40,721 bases of DNA from contig CAZABP010000044.1 of assembly GCA_964483245.1 (NCBI GenBank), positions 1 to 40,721 of the forward strand, read 5' to 3'. The notes under the pieces were generated by a model. The model did not search any database. It had not been told where the DNA came from and saw nothing but the letters and a program-made list of their open reading frames with translations. Positions within the stretch are counted from its first letter, which is position 1; each line of letters starts with the position of its first letter. Below are positions 1 to 9,984 of the stretch, piece after piece. Source of the stretch: CAZABP01 sp964483245. Its GTDB lineage: Bacteria; Planctomycetota; UBA1135; UBA2386. The translations under genes and the position numbers were made by a program.

Positions 1-112
1 AGCGCCGTCGCCTTCTCATTGACCGTGGACACCCACACGAACGTCAGGAGAGCCCCAAAACGAGCCAGAAAGTCCCGACAAACTCCGCAGCAAGCCGATT
101 GGAAGGTTTCAT
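1..112 (-). CDS. N-terminus of an unidentified membrane protein, apparently frameshifted and cut by the window edge
   Basis: An ATG at 112 follows a strong Shine-Dalgarno-like GGAGA about seven bases upstream. It opens a 22-residue frame that starts MKPSNRLAAEFVGTFWLVLG and stops at 44-46. Adding one G to the GGGG run near 55-58 would join it to the next frame, giving ALLTFVWVSTVNEKATA and running off the window. Together these make one continuous hydrophobic helix, as at the start of an inner-membrane protein. The first 20 residues resemble the opening of aquaporin Z, but the continuation does not. The defect may be a homopolymer sequencing error or a real frameshift. It lies 19 bases downstream of the tRNA on the same strand. 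Identity is unknown. Confidence 0.3.
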
Positions 113-131
113 CTTCTTCTCTCCATGCAAC

Positions 132-208
132 TGGCACGCCCGACAGGATTCGAACCTGTGACCCCGGCTTTAGGAAAGCCGTGCTCTATCCAGCTGAGCT
201 ACGGGCGC
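132..208 (-). tRNA. tRNA-Arg (anticodon CCT)
   Basis: The reverse strand folds into a complete 77-base cloverleaf. It has the D-arm GCTCAGCTGGATAGAGC, the anticodon stem CGGCT/AGCCG around loop TTCCTAA, and the T-arm ACAGG-TTCGAAT-CCTGT. The acceptor stem is GCGCCCG/CGGGCGT with a G-U closing pair, and the 3' CCA is encoded. The anticodon CCT reads AGG arginine codons, which are rare in a genome this GC-rich. Confidence 0.95.
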
Positions 209-220
209 GTGGCGTGGCGG

Positions 221-226
221 ATCCTA
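221..226 (-). promoter_or_regulatory. Candidate -10 box (TAGGAT) of the tRNA-Arg gene
   Basis: TAGGAT on the reverse strand lies 12 bases upstream of the first base of tRNA-Arg. This fits a TANNNT -10 element with transcription starting a few bases before the mature 5' end. The same hexamer lies upstream of ribBA. No convincing -35 was found. Confidence 0.45.
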
Positions 227-309
227 GCGTCCCTGCGGTCGCGTGTGCCACGCACTGGCGCCGTCCCCGCTGCGGAGATCGAAGGGCCATCACCCGAAGC
301 GGCCCGGGC

Positions 310-2749
<2,440 letters not shown>

Positions 2750-2759
2750 NNNNNNNNNN
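2750..2759. other. Assembly gap (10 Ns)
   Basis: Ten undetermined bases interrupt the glucosidase gene. The two coding pieces are one base out of phase across the gap, so 10 is a placeholder length. The missing part should encode the link between THSY on one side and AVFPYAQLVE on the other. Confidence 0.99.
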
Positions 2760-3122
2760 GTACGAATGCGTCGGCGTGCAGTCGAGGTAGTAGTAGTACT
2801 CCTTGACGTCCTCGCCGTGGTTGCCCTCGCTGTTGGTCAGCCCGAACAGGCGCTCCTTCAGGATCGGGTCACGTCCATTCCACAGCGCCAGCGCGAAGCA
2901 GAGCCGCTGCTCGTCGTCCGAGATCCCGGCCAGGCCGTCTTCGCCCCAGCGGTACGCGCGCGATCGGGCGTGGTCGTGCGGGAAGTGGTTCCACGCGTCG
3001 CCGTCCGCGCTGTAGTCCTCGCGCACCGTGCCCCACTGGCGCTCGCTCAGGTATGGACCCCAGCGCAGCCAGTGGACCCGCTGCTTGTGCGTGGCTTCGA
3101 GGCGGTCGTGCTCGGCGGTCAT
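2760..3122 (-). CDS. GH63 / MGH1-like glucosidase, N-terminal part (split by assembly gap)
   Basis: This holds the first 121 residues of the glucosidase interrupted by the gap. The ATG at 3122 has a good Shine-Dalgarno sequence (AGGTGA, four bases upstream). The protein opens with MTAEHDRLEATHKQRVHWLR and contains WGPYLSERQWGTVREDYS, HDHARSRAYRWGEDGLAG and LKERLFGLTNSEGNHGEDVK. These are typical of the N-terminal beta-sandwich of bacterial MGH1-like/GH63 glucosidases. It ends at YYYYLDCTPTHSY, just before the Ns. No signal peptide is seen, so the enzyme is probably cytoplasmic. It is divergent from the gene at 3302, with a shared upstream region of about 180 bases. Confidence 0.85.
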
Positions 3123-3280
3123 CGGTCACCTGCTCGGTCGGCGGGAAGGTTCGAGGGGTGAATCCTGCCCGCGGCGCGTTGTTTCTGCTCGGGTCCCTGG
3201 CCGGCCGGCGGAGCCGGGGTCGCCGCGCACGGACGGTCGTTGCGCCGGCCGATGACGCAGATGGGAGCCGTGGGCTGGCC

Positions 3281-3286
3281 TATGCT
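3281..3286 (+). promoter_or_regulatory. Candidate -10 box (TATGCT) for the 3302 gene cluster
   Basis: TATGCT lies 15 bases upstream of the ATG at 3302 and matches the TANNNT pattern found before other genes here. It implies a 5' leader of only about eight bases. It sits in the divergent region between the glucosidase and the S15 hydrolase cluster. Confidence 0.4.
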
Positions 3287-3301
3287 CCGGCGCGTAGACC
3301 G

Positions 3302-4264
3302 ATGCCGATCTGTGAAGCCGACCCGTGGCGCATGCAGTACTTCACGGATGCGCCGTGTCCTCCGGACCTGAACATCCCGACCGAGGACCCGGACGCGTGG
3401 GTCTGGTACCCGCGCTACAAGTGGGTCTACGACAAGCTGGCGGTCGCGGAGAGCCAGGGCATCGCCTGCGCACCACACGGTGTGGAGCCGCCGGCGTATC
3501 CGGTGTTCAGCAAGCCGATCTACAACATGCGTGGGATGGGTGCGGGCAGCCGCGTGATCCGCACGGCGAAGGAGTACAAGCACGCGCTGCGCCCAGGGCA
3601 CATGTGGATGGAGCTGCTCGAAGGCGCACACGTCAGCACCGACGTCGCGATCGTGCGCGGCCATGCGGTCTGGTTCCGCCACAGCCATGGCATCCCGCTC
3701 GGCGAGGGGATGTTCGATCACTGGGTCGTCGAAGCCGCACCGCGACCTGAGCTGGAGCAGTACATCGCCACGTGGATCGGCCGCAACCTGCCGGACTACA
3801 CCGGGATGATCAACGTCGAGTCGATCGGCGGGCGGATCATCGAGGTGCACCTGCGCTTCGCCGACCAATGGCCGGATCTGTATGGCGCCGGCTGGGTCGA
3901 TGCGCTGATCCGGTTGTATGCCGAGCAACGCTGGGAGTTCGCCGGGGACGCGCTGCGCGACGGCTACTCGGTCGTGTTGTTCGGCGCGCATGGCATCCAG
4001 TACCGCCATCCACCGAGCGCGCTGGTCGACGAGCTGCGGCAGACGCCGCAGGTCACGAGCATCCAGATCACGTTCCACGAGGATCGGCCGCCGGCTTCGC
4101 ACTCGATGCCACCCGGCGGGTTCCGCCTGGCGATCGTCAACACGTGGGACCTCGACACCGGACGCGCGGTGCGCGAGAAGCTCGCGCTGAGCTTCTGGTC
4201 GACGCAGCAGCTGCTCGCGCGCGGGCGGCGTACGGCCGCCAAGAGCGGGACACCGGCTTCCTGA
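3302..4264 (+). CDS. Conserved protein with ATP-grasp-like features, partner of the S15 hydrolase
   Basis: This is a 320-residue protein. The ATG at 3302 is preferred over upstream alternatives because a TATGCT box precedes it; an internal ATG at 3332 is possible. The order of motifs suggests a short or divergent ATP-grasp fold. FSKPIYNMRGMG (about 69-80) has a Lys-Pro like the ATP-binding lysine. MELLEGAHVSTDVAIV (103-118) resembles the hinge strand. INVESIGGRIIEVHLR (170-185) resembles the metal-binding Glu/Asn strand. The usual N-terminal substrate domain is short or missing. It ends seven bases before the S15 hydrolase gene, so the two are very likely co-transcribed. A role in ligating a carboxylate to an amine, or in binding a nucleotide as a partner subunit, is inference only. 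Confidence 0.7.
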   Translation: MPICEADPWRMQYFTDAPCPPDLNIPTEDPDAWVWYPRYKWVYDKLAVAESQGIACAPHGVEPPAYPVFSKPIYNMRGMGAGSRVIRTAKEYKHALRPGHMWMELLEGAHVSTDVAIVRGHAVWFRHSHGIPLGEGMFDHWVVEAAPRPELEQYIATWIGRNLPDYTGMINVESIGGRIIEVHLRFADQWPDLYGAGWVDALIRLYAEQRWEFAGDALRDGYSVVLFGAHGIQYRHPPSALVDELRQTPQVTSIQITFHEDRPPASHSMPPGGFRLAIVNTWDLDTGRAVREKLALSFWSTQQLLARGRRTAAKSGTPAS

Positions 4265-4271
4265 GTCATCG

Positions 4272-6299
4272 ATGCACACGGACCTGCTCGCGTCGATCGA
4301 AGAGATCGAGAACGTCTGGATCCCGATGCCAGACGGCTGCCGGCTCGCGGCGCGGATCTGGCTGCCGGTGGCTGCGCGCTCATCGCCGGTTCCGGCGGTG
4401 CTCGAATACATCCCGTACCGCAAGCGCGACTTCATGCGCGCGCGCGACGAGCCGATCCACCGCTACTTCGCGTTGCACGGCTACGCGAGCGTGCGCATCG
4501 ATCTGCGCGGGACCGGGGATTCGGATGGGGTCCTGCAGGACGAATACTCGCGGCAGGAGCACGAGGACGCGCTCGCGGCGATCGCGTGGATCGCCGCGCA
4601 GCCGTGGTGCAGCGGCGCGATCGGGATGTTCGGGATCTCGTGGGGCGGCTTCAACGCGCTGCAGGTCGCGGCACTGCGTCCGCCGGCGCTGCGCGCGATC
4701 CTGACGCTCTGCTCGACCGACGACCGTTACGCCGACGATGCGCATTACATGGGCGGCTGTCTGCTGAACGAGAACATGCAGTGGGGATCCGCGCTCACGC
4801 AGTACGCCGCGCTGCCGCCGGATCCGGAGCTCGTCGGCGATCGTTGGCGCGAGATGTGGCGCGAGCGCCTCGCCGCGGTCGAGCCGTTCCCGGCGCTGTG
4901 GATGCGGCACCCGTGGCGCGATGGCTATTGGCAGCACGGGTCCATCTGCGAGGACTACGGCGCGATCGAAGTGCCGGTGTATGCCGTCGGTGGTTGGGCC
5001 GACGGCTACTCGAATGCGATCCCCCGCCTGCTCGCGAATCTGCGCTGCCCGCGCAAGGGACTGATCGGCCCGTGGTCGCACAACTTTCCGCACGACGCGC
5101 TGCCGGGGCCTTCGATCGGATTCCTGCAGGAGGCGCTGCGCTGGTGGGATCAGTGGCTGCGCGGCCGCGACACCGGGATCCTCGCCGAGCCGATGCTGCG
5201 CGTCTGGATGCAGGACCCGGTGCCGCCGCAGCCGCAATACGAGCTGCGTCCCGGGCGGTGGGTCGCGGAGGCGAGCTGGCCGAGTGCGCGGATCCGAGAA
5301 TCGCGGCTGTGCCTCAACCCGGGTCATCTCGCGCCGGTCGCGGATCCGCCGATCGAGCTGTCGTTCACATCACCGCAGACGACCGGCTCGCGTGCCGGGG
5401 AATGGTGCGCGTTCGGTGTGGATGGCGAGATGCCGCGGGACCAGCGGCCTGACGACGGTGGGTCGCTGGTGTTCGATGGCGATCCGCTGGCGGCGCGGCT
5501 CGAGATCCTCGGTGCTCCGGTGCTGGAGCTCGACGTGCTGGTTGATCAGCCGGTGGCGCTGGTCGCCGCGCGGTTGTGTGACATCGCGCCGGACGGCTCG
5601 TCATTGCGCGTCACGTACGGGCTGTTGAACCTGTGCCATCGCGAAGGTCACGCAGCCCCGCAGGCGCTCGCGCCGGGGGTCTGGTACCGCGTGCGGCTCG
5701 CGCTGAACGACGTCGCGTACGCGTTCGGCGCCGGGCACCGGATCCGCATCGCGCTGTCGACCAGCTACTGGCCGATCGCGTGGCCGTCCCCGGCGCCGGT
5801 GCGGCTGACCGTGCGCACCGGGACCAGCGAGCTGCGGATGCCGGTACGTCCGCTGCGCGCCGAAGACGCTGCACTGCGTCCGTTCGACCCGCCGGAAGCG
5901 GCCCCCGGCGATCCGCTGCGCAAGCTGCACCAGCTGCCGATGACGCGGCGCAGCGAAGTCGATCTGACCAGCACCGAGACCGTCTACACGCTGCGCAGTG
6001 ACGGCGGTGAGCTGGATGGCGCATCGCTCGTGCACATCGCGGCGATCGATCTCGACGTCGGGTACCGGTTGTTGAAGCGCTACCGGATCCTCGAGACGGA
6101 TCCGCTCTCGGCGCAGACCGAACTCGCGTCGATGGCGCTGCTGCGGCGCGGTGACTGGCGCGTGCGCGTCGAGTGCCGGACCAGGCTGACGGCGACCGCG
6201 GAGGCGTTCCAGTTCGGGTGCGACCTGGAGTGCTTCGAGGGGGATCAGTTGGTGTTCGAGCGGAGCTGGAACGTCGCGATTCCGCGGCAGCTGCTATGA
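4272..6299 (+). CDS. CocE/NonD family (peptidase S15-like) alpha/beta hydrolase
   Basis: This 675-residue protein of the X-Pro dipeptidyl-peptidase / cocaine esterase superfamily has an alpha/beta-hydrolase domain followed by a jelly-roll domain. The nucleophile is Ser123 in FGISWGG, with Asp245 in GGWADGY and His271 in GPWSHNFPH completing the triad. The motif LRGTGDSDG (78-86) is also typical. The jelly-roll PepX_C-type domain spans roughly 320-560, and an extra C-terminal segment of about 110 residues ends in NVAIPRQLL. Family members cut peptides after an N-terminal X-Pro or hydrolyse esters and amides; the substrate here is unknown. No signal peptide is visible. The gene sits between two ATP-grasp-type genes, and its stop overlaps the convergent ligase gene by six bases. 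Confidence 0.9.
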   Translation: MHTDLLASIEEIENVWIPMPDGCRLAARIWLPVAARSSPVPAVLEYIPYRKRDFMRARDEPIHRYFALHGYASVRIDLRGTGDSDGVLQDEYSRQEHEDALAAIAWIAAQPWCSGAIGMFGISWGGFNALQVAALRPPALRAILTLCSTDDRYADDAHYMGGCLLNENMQWGSALTQYAALPPDPELVGDRWREMWRERLAAVEPFPALWMRHPWRDGYWQHGSICEDYGAIEVPVYAVGGWADGYSNAIPRLLANLRCPRKGLIGPWSHNFPHDALPGPSIGFLQEALRWWDQWLRGRDTGILAEPMLRVWMQDPVPPQPQYELRPGRWVAEASWPSARIRESRLCLNPGHLAPVADPPIELSFTSPQTTGSRAGEWCAFGVDGEMPRDQRPDDGGSLVFDGDPLAARLEILGAPVLELDVLVDQPVALVAARLCDIAPDGSSLRVTYGLLNLCHREGHAAPQALAPGVWYRVRLALNDVAYAFGAGHRIRIALSTSYWPIAWPSPAPVRLTVRTGTSELRMPVRPLRAEDAALRPFDPPEAAPGDPLRKLHQLPMTRRSEVDLTSTETVYTLRSDGGELDGASLVHIAAIDLDVGYRLLKRYRILETDPLSAQTELASMALLRRGDWRVRVECRTRLTATAEAFQFGCDLECFEGDQLVFERSWNVAIPRQLL

Positions 6300-7334
6300 G
6301 CGCGCGGCAGCCGCGCGCTCCCGCCCGACGCGCGTGATCGCGCTGCGCAGCAGCAGCTCCAACATCCGCGGATAGGACACGTCGGCGAATCCCGCCATGA
6401 ACGCGAGCTTGCCGTCGTTGGCCCACGCGGGGTTCGGGTTCACTTCCATCAGCTTGATCTCGCCGTCGGTGCCGCGGCGGAAGTCGAACCGCGCATAGTC
6501 ACGCAGCCCGAGCCGGCGGAACAGCCGCCGGCAGTGTGCGACGAGCGTCTGCTCCTCCTGTGGCGCGAGCTGTGCGCGGCGGAATGCGATGTCGGTCCAG
6601 TACGGCGAATCCGGGACCGCCTTCGACTCGAAGCCGAGGATCGGCGCGAGGTCCTGCGGCAGGCGCGAGAAGTCGACTTCGAGCGCGGGGAACGCGCGCA
6701 GCTCGTCGTCAGGATTGCCGATCAGGCCGATCCCGTACTCCGGGCCGGGCAGGTATTCCTGCAGCAACAGATCGCGCCCGGGGAAGTTCTCGCGTAGCCA
6801 GCCGAGGTACGCGCGCGCCTGCTCGCGGTCGCGCACGAGCGCGTGCTGCGTGATGCCGACGCTGCCGTCGGCGCGGTTCGGCTTCAGCAGCGCGGGGTAA
6901 CGGTCCGGCAGCGCGGCTTCGGCGTCGGCGGCGACGAACTCCTCGCGCGGCACCGGGATCCCGAGCTCCTGCGCGCAGGCGCGCACGATCGCCTTGTCGA
7001 AGCAGAGCACGATCGCGGCCGGGGACGCGCCGGTGTACGGGATCCCGAGCAGCTCGAGATAGGCCGGCACGTGCAGCTCGAGCGTCGGCTGGTTGCGATA
7101 TCCGGTGTCGCAGAAGTTGACGACGAGGTCCGGCCGCTCGCGCGCCAGCGTGTCGAGCAGCGTCGCGTGATCGTTCCAGCACGTGAACTCGAACCCGGGG
7201 ATCGTCGCGAACGCCGCCAACATCGCGTCGTGCGTCGCGAAGTCCTGCTCGGCGTAGCGCGCGCCGTGCTTGGTCTCGTCCGGCAGACGGTGGTCGCCGG
7301 TGACGATGGCGATGCGGTGGATCGGAGGCGGCAT
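6294..7334 (-). CDS. D-alanine--D-alanine ligase-like ATP-grasp protein
   Basis: This 346-residue protein has the Ddl-type ATP-grasp arrangement. There is a Rossmann-like N-terminal domain (HRIAIVTGD, PDLVVNFCDTG), the ATP-binding lysine in LLKPNRADGSVGI (Lys151), the hinge EYLPGPEYGIGLIG (from 193), and metal-binding residues in YARFDFR (Asp284) and LMEVNPNPAW (Glu297, Asn299). It differs from housekeeping Ddl in its opening and in long inserts, so a peptide or amino-acid ligase other than peptidoglycan D-Ala-D-Ala ligase is likely. The ATG at 7334 is chosen over the upstream in-frame GTG because a TATCGT box lies 12 bases before it. It converges with the S15 hydrolase gene, overlapping it by six bases. 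Confidence 0.8.
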   Translation of the reverse strand: MPPPIHRIAIVTGDHRLPDETKHGARYAEQDFATHDAMLAAFATIPGFEFTCWNDHATLLDTLARERPDLVVNFCDTGYRNQPTLELHVPAYLELLGIPYTGASPAAIVLCFDKAIVRACAQELGIPVPREEFVAADAEAALPDRYPALLKPNRADGSVGITQHALVRDREQARAYLGWLRENFPGRDLLLQEYLPGPEYGIGLIGNPDDELRAFPALEVDFSRLPQDLAPILGFESKAVPDSPYWTDIAFRRAQLAPQEEQTLVAHCRRLFRRLGLRDYARFDFRRGTDGEIKLMEVNPNPAWANDGKLAFMAGFADVSYPRMLELLLRSAITRVGRERAAAARS

Positions 7335-7346
7335 GGCGACGGCGCG

Positions 7347-7352
7347 ACGATA
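7347..7352 (-). promoter_or_regulatory. Candidate -10 box (TATCGT) of the ATP-grasp ligase gene
   Basis: TATCGT in the context GGCTATCGTCGCG lies 12 bases before the ATG at 7334. It would leave a 5' leader of only about five bases. The same core is found before the HEAT-repeat lipoprotein gene at 23788-23793. Confidence 0.4.
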
Positions 7353-7395
7353 GCCGCAGCCCCGGACGCCACGGCGCACGTCCCGCGATCCACGT

Positions 7396-8520
7396 TCACT
7401 TTCGTGAGTGCACGACGCGCTCGATCGCCTTCTCCCACGCGTCCGGATCGAACTCGAACGGACCGGGGCCGCCGACCCAGGCGATCCTGCCGTCCTTGTC
7501 GATCACGTACAGCCGCTCCGGCCACGCGTGGTAGGCGAGGTTCACGGCATCGTCGATGCCGTCGACGACCGCCTGCATCGGCAGCTCCAGCTCGGTGCAG
7601 GTGCGCGTCGCGAGCGTCTGACGCTCAACATCCGTGACCGGGTCTTCGACCAGCCCGAACTCCATCGGGACCGGGCTGTCGATCGCATGTGCTTCGCGGA
7701 TGTAGATCAACACGAAGGCAACGCGGTCCTTCCAGGTGTCGTGGATCTGCGTCAGCCGACCGGCCGACTCGCGGAACGGGGGTCAAGTGTAGGAGCCGAA
7801 GATCAGCGCGACCGGGCGCTTGCCGCGGAACGAGGCGAGCGAGATCGTCTGCTTGGGATCGTCCGCCCGCGGCAGCTCGAACGGCGGCGCCGGCTCACCG
7901 ACCTTCGGCAGCGGTGCGCGCGGGCGCTCGGCGGTCGGGCGCCAGCGTTGCATCTCGGCGCCGCGCACGATGCCGTCGCGATCGACGTCGAGGTCGGCGA
8001 ACGCGAGCGCCATGTCGGCGCGCGTCAACCTGCCGTCGAGATCCTGATCGAAGCTGAGCAGGAACAGGTCGAACCTCCCGGCCTCGGCGCGGCCCATGCC
8101 GCGCGCGAGCTCCTCCGGTCCGATCGTGCCATCGTCGTCTGCATCGAGGCTGGCGACGAAGGCGTCCCACTCGGCGCGTGGCACGCTGCGGTCCCGATCG
8201 CGGTCGGCCATCTGCGCGAGCCAGGGATTGAACCCATTGACGAACGCGCCGTCGGGGAAGTCACGCGCGGTCAACACACCGTCGGCATCGCGGTCGTAGT
8301 TGCGAAAGCGCGTCTCGCCGCGGCCATACTCGGTCGCGGTGATGCGGCCGTCGTGATCGGCGTCGTGCTGCGCGCACAGCAGCGTCCAGATCTTGCGCAG
8401 CTCGACGCGCGAGCCGCAGGCGGCAGTGGCGGAGGAACGCGCGGGCTCGATCGGCGCGGCTGGCGTCGCCGGTGGCGCCGGTTCCTGCGGGAGCAATGCG
8501 AGGGCGAGTGCGAGCAGCAT
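7396..8520 (-). CDS. EF-hand / iodothyronine-deiodinase-like selenoprotein with in-frame TGA (Sec246)
   Basis: Read through one TGA at 7783-7785, this is a continuous 374-residue protein in a single frame. It has an N-terminal hydrophobic export signal (MLLALALALL) and six EF-hand loops starting at Asp53, 76, 106, 126, 158 and 178. The C-terminus is a thioredoxin-fold domain of the T4 deiodinase family. The active site reads IFGSYT-U-PPFRES, matching the deiodinase signature FGSxTUPPF. Family blocks continue beyond the TGA: VLIYIREAHAID, NLAYHAWPERLYVID and GRIAWVGGPGPF. The residue two before Sec is Tyr, where vertebrate DIO1 and DIO3 have Cys and DIO2 has Ala. A SECIS-like hairpin follows the TGA. 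EF-hands suggest Ca2+ binding in the periplasm, and the substrate is unknown. Calling this two genes, or a pseudogene, would split the active site. Family assignment is firm; Sec insertion is strongly supported but not proven. Confidence 0.88.
7751..7768 (-). promoter_or_regulatory. Bacterial SECIS-like hairpin downstream of the Sec TGA
   Basis: On the coding strand the 18 bases form GTCGGCC-GGTC-GGCTGAC, a seven-pair stem with one G-U pair and a GGUC apical loop. The loop begins 21 bases after the TGA at 7783-7785, within the 16-37 base window known for bacterial SECIS elements. It starts with GG as those loops require. GGUC also occurs in the SelB-binding loop of the E. coli fdhF element. 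Confidence 0.8.
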
Positions 8521-8545
8521 GCGCGGAATCTACCTTGAGCGCGCA

Positions 8546-8551
8546 TAAGCT
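8546..8551 (+). promoter_or_regulatory. Candidate leaderless -10 box (TAAGCT) for the 8560 gene
   Basis: TAAGCT is followed by eight bases and then GTG at 8560. That places the transcription start at or next to the start codon. No Shine-Dalgarno sequence is present. Confidence 0.45.
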
Positions 8552-8559
8552 CGGCAGCG

Positions 8560-9930
8560 GTGCCCCGTCTGCGCATGCCGAACAGGATGTTGCTGCTGCT
8601 GCTCGTGGCAGCCTGTGCGCGCACCTGGGTCGCGCTGCAGACGGAGATCCCGGACCGGGACGCGGCGCACTATCTGTGGATGGCGCAGGGGATTCCGGCC
8701 GGCGAGCCGGAGCGGTTGTTCCGCAGCGTGTTCCATCCTGTGTTCCCGGCGTTGGTCGGCCTGCTGTCTTGGCTCGCGCCGGCGATGGACACGGTCGTCG
8801 CAGGGCAGGCGGTCAGTTGCGCCTGCAGCGTGCTGGCAGTCGTGCCGCTGTACCTGGTGACGTTGCGTGTTGGCGGGCCGCAGGCGGCGTGGTTCAGCGC
8901 ACTCGCGTTCGCGCTAGGGATCTGGTTCACACGCCATCCGGCCGATGCGTTGTCGGAGGGGGTGTTCCATCTCTGCGTCGCCGGTGCCGTGGCGCTGCTG
9001 GTCTGCGGCCGGCGCGCGGGCGGTGCGCTCGGCGCTGGCGTGTTGGCGGCACTCGCCTACGGAACGCGCCCCGAAGGAGCGACACTGCTCGTGGTCGGCG
9101 CGTGGTACGTCTGGCGCGCGCGTACCCACTCGAGTGTTCTCGGGTTCCTCGGCGGGGCGGCGCTCGCGGTCCTGTTTCCGCTCGGTTGGGCGTGGCTCGG
9201 ACCGGGAATCACGCTGACGCCGAAGGCAGGATTCACCTGGGCGGTTGGTGCCGGGGATCCGGTCGCTGGCGGAATCGGACACTACCTGCGGGAGCTGGTG
9301 CGCATGCCGGGCGCGTTCGCCGAGGCGTTCGGCTACGGCGTGGCACCGTTGGTGTTGGTCGGGATCTGGTGGCGCCGGCGCGTTCCGGCCCCGGAGCGGA
9401 CGCTGCTGCTCGCGCCGTTCGTCGTGCAGTGCCTCGTCGTGCCGGCGTTGTTCGCGCATTGGCGGTTCCTGTCCGGGTATGGCGTGCTGCTGCTGCCGTT
9501 CGCCGGGATTGCGTGGGCCGCGCTCGGGACCTGGCTCCGCGGCCATGGCCGGATTGCTGTGGTGGCGGTGCTGCTGCTGCTGTTTGCGCGCGAACTCGCG
9601 GTGCTCCCGGCAGGCCGGCGCGCGGACCGCGTCGTCGAACGGACGCTCGGAGCGTGGCTCGGGCAGCAGCTCCGCCCCGGCGAGCGGGTCGCGAGCGACA
9701 TGCCGCGGCTGGATTTCTTTGCCGGGGTCGAGCCGGGACCGCCGCGCCCGATCCTGGCGGCGGAGCTCGAAGCCGCCGCGGCAAGGGGGGATGCGCGGTT
9801 CGTCGCCTGGGTCGAAGGGCGGACGCGCGTGGACCCGGCCGTGCTGCGGGCGGCCGGGTGGGACGAGGTTGCGCTGCCGGACGAGCTGCGGTCCGAGGAT
9901 CGCCGCATCCGAGTATTTGGCCGCCGCTGA
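8560..9930 (+). CDS. Polytopic membrane glycosyltransferase, GT39/ArnT-like
   Basis: This 456-residue integral membrane protein has about nine to eleven hydrophobic segments. Its layout matches the dolichyl-phosphate-mannose mannosyltransferase / ArnT superfamily. The first helix is followed by an acidic loop, TEIPDRDAAHYLWMAQGI, where these GT-C enzymes keep catalytic Asp residues. Next come VFHPVFPALVGLLSWL and a long hydrophobic core, then a soluble C-terminal tail from about residue 350. Such enzymes transfer a sugar from a lipid-linked donor at the outer face of the inner membrane. The GTG at 8560 is chosen because a TAAGCT box lies eight bases upstream; ATGs at 8575 and 8587 are alternatives. 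The gene is divergent from the selenoprotein gene, with 39 bases between the two starts. Confidence 0.75.
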   Translation: MPRLRMPNRMLLLLLVAACARTWVALQTEIPDRDAAHYLWMAQGIPAGEPERLFRSVFHPVFPALVGLLSWLAPAMDTVVAGQAVSCACSVLAVVPLYLVTLRVGGPQAAWFSALAFALGIWFTRHPADALSEGVFHLCVAGAVALLVCGRRAGGALGAGVLAALAYGTRPEGATLLVVGAWYVWRARTHSSVLGFLGGAALAVLFPLGWAWLGPGITLTPKAGFTWAVGAGDPVAGGIGHYLRELVRMPGAFAEAFGYGVAPLVLVGIWWRRRVPAPERTLLLAPFVVQCLVVPALFAHWRFLSGYGVLLLPFAGIAWAALGTWLRGHGRIAVVAVLLLLFARELAVLPAGRRADRVVERTLGAWLGQQLRPGERVASDMPRLDFFAGVEPGPPRPILAAELEAAAARGDARFVAWVEGRTRVDPAVLRAAGWDEVALPDELRSEDRRIRVFGRR

Positions 9931-9984
9931 CGAAAGGCGCCTCGCCGCAGCGGCCACGGTCAGGCCGAACGGAAAGGATCAACC

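Noticed and set aside
44..112. Aquaporin Z gene
   Set aside because: Only about 16 residues resemble the family opening; the sequence after WLVLG does not continue as an aquaporin in any frame.
7396..7713. Reading 7396-7713 as a separate gene with a GTG start
   Set aside because: It begins in the middle of the deiodinase core, lacks a ribosome site, and is in phase with the upstream frame across one TGA at the known Sec position.
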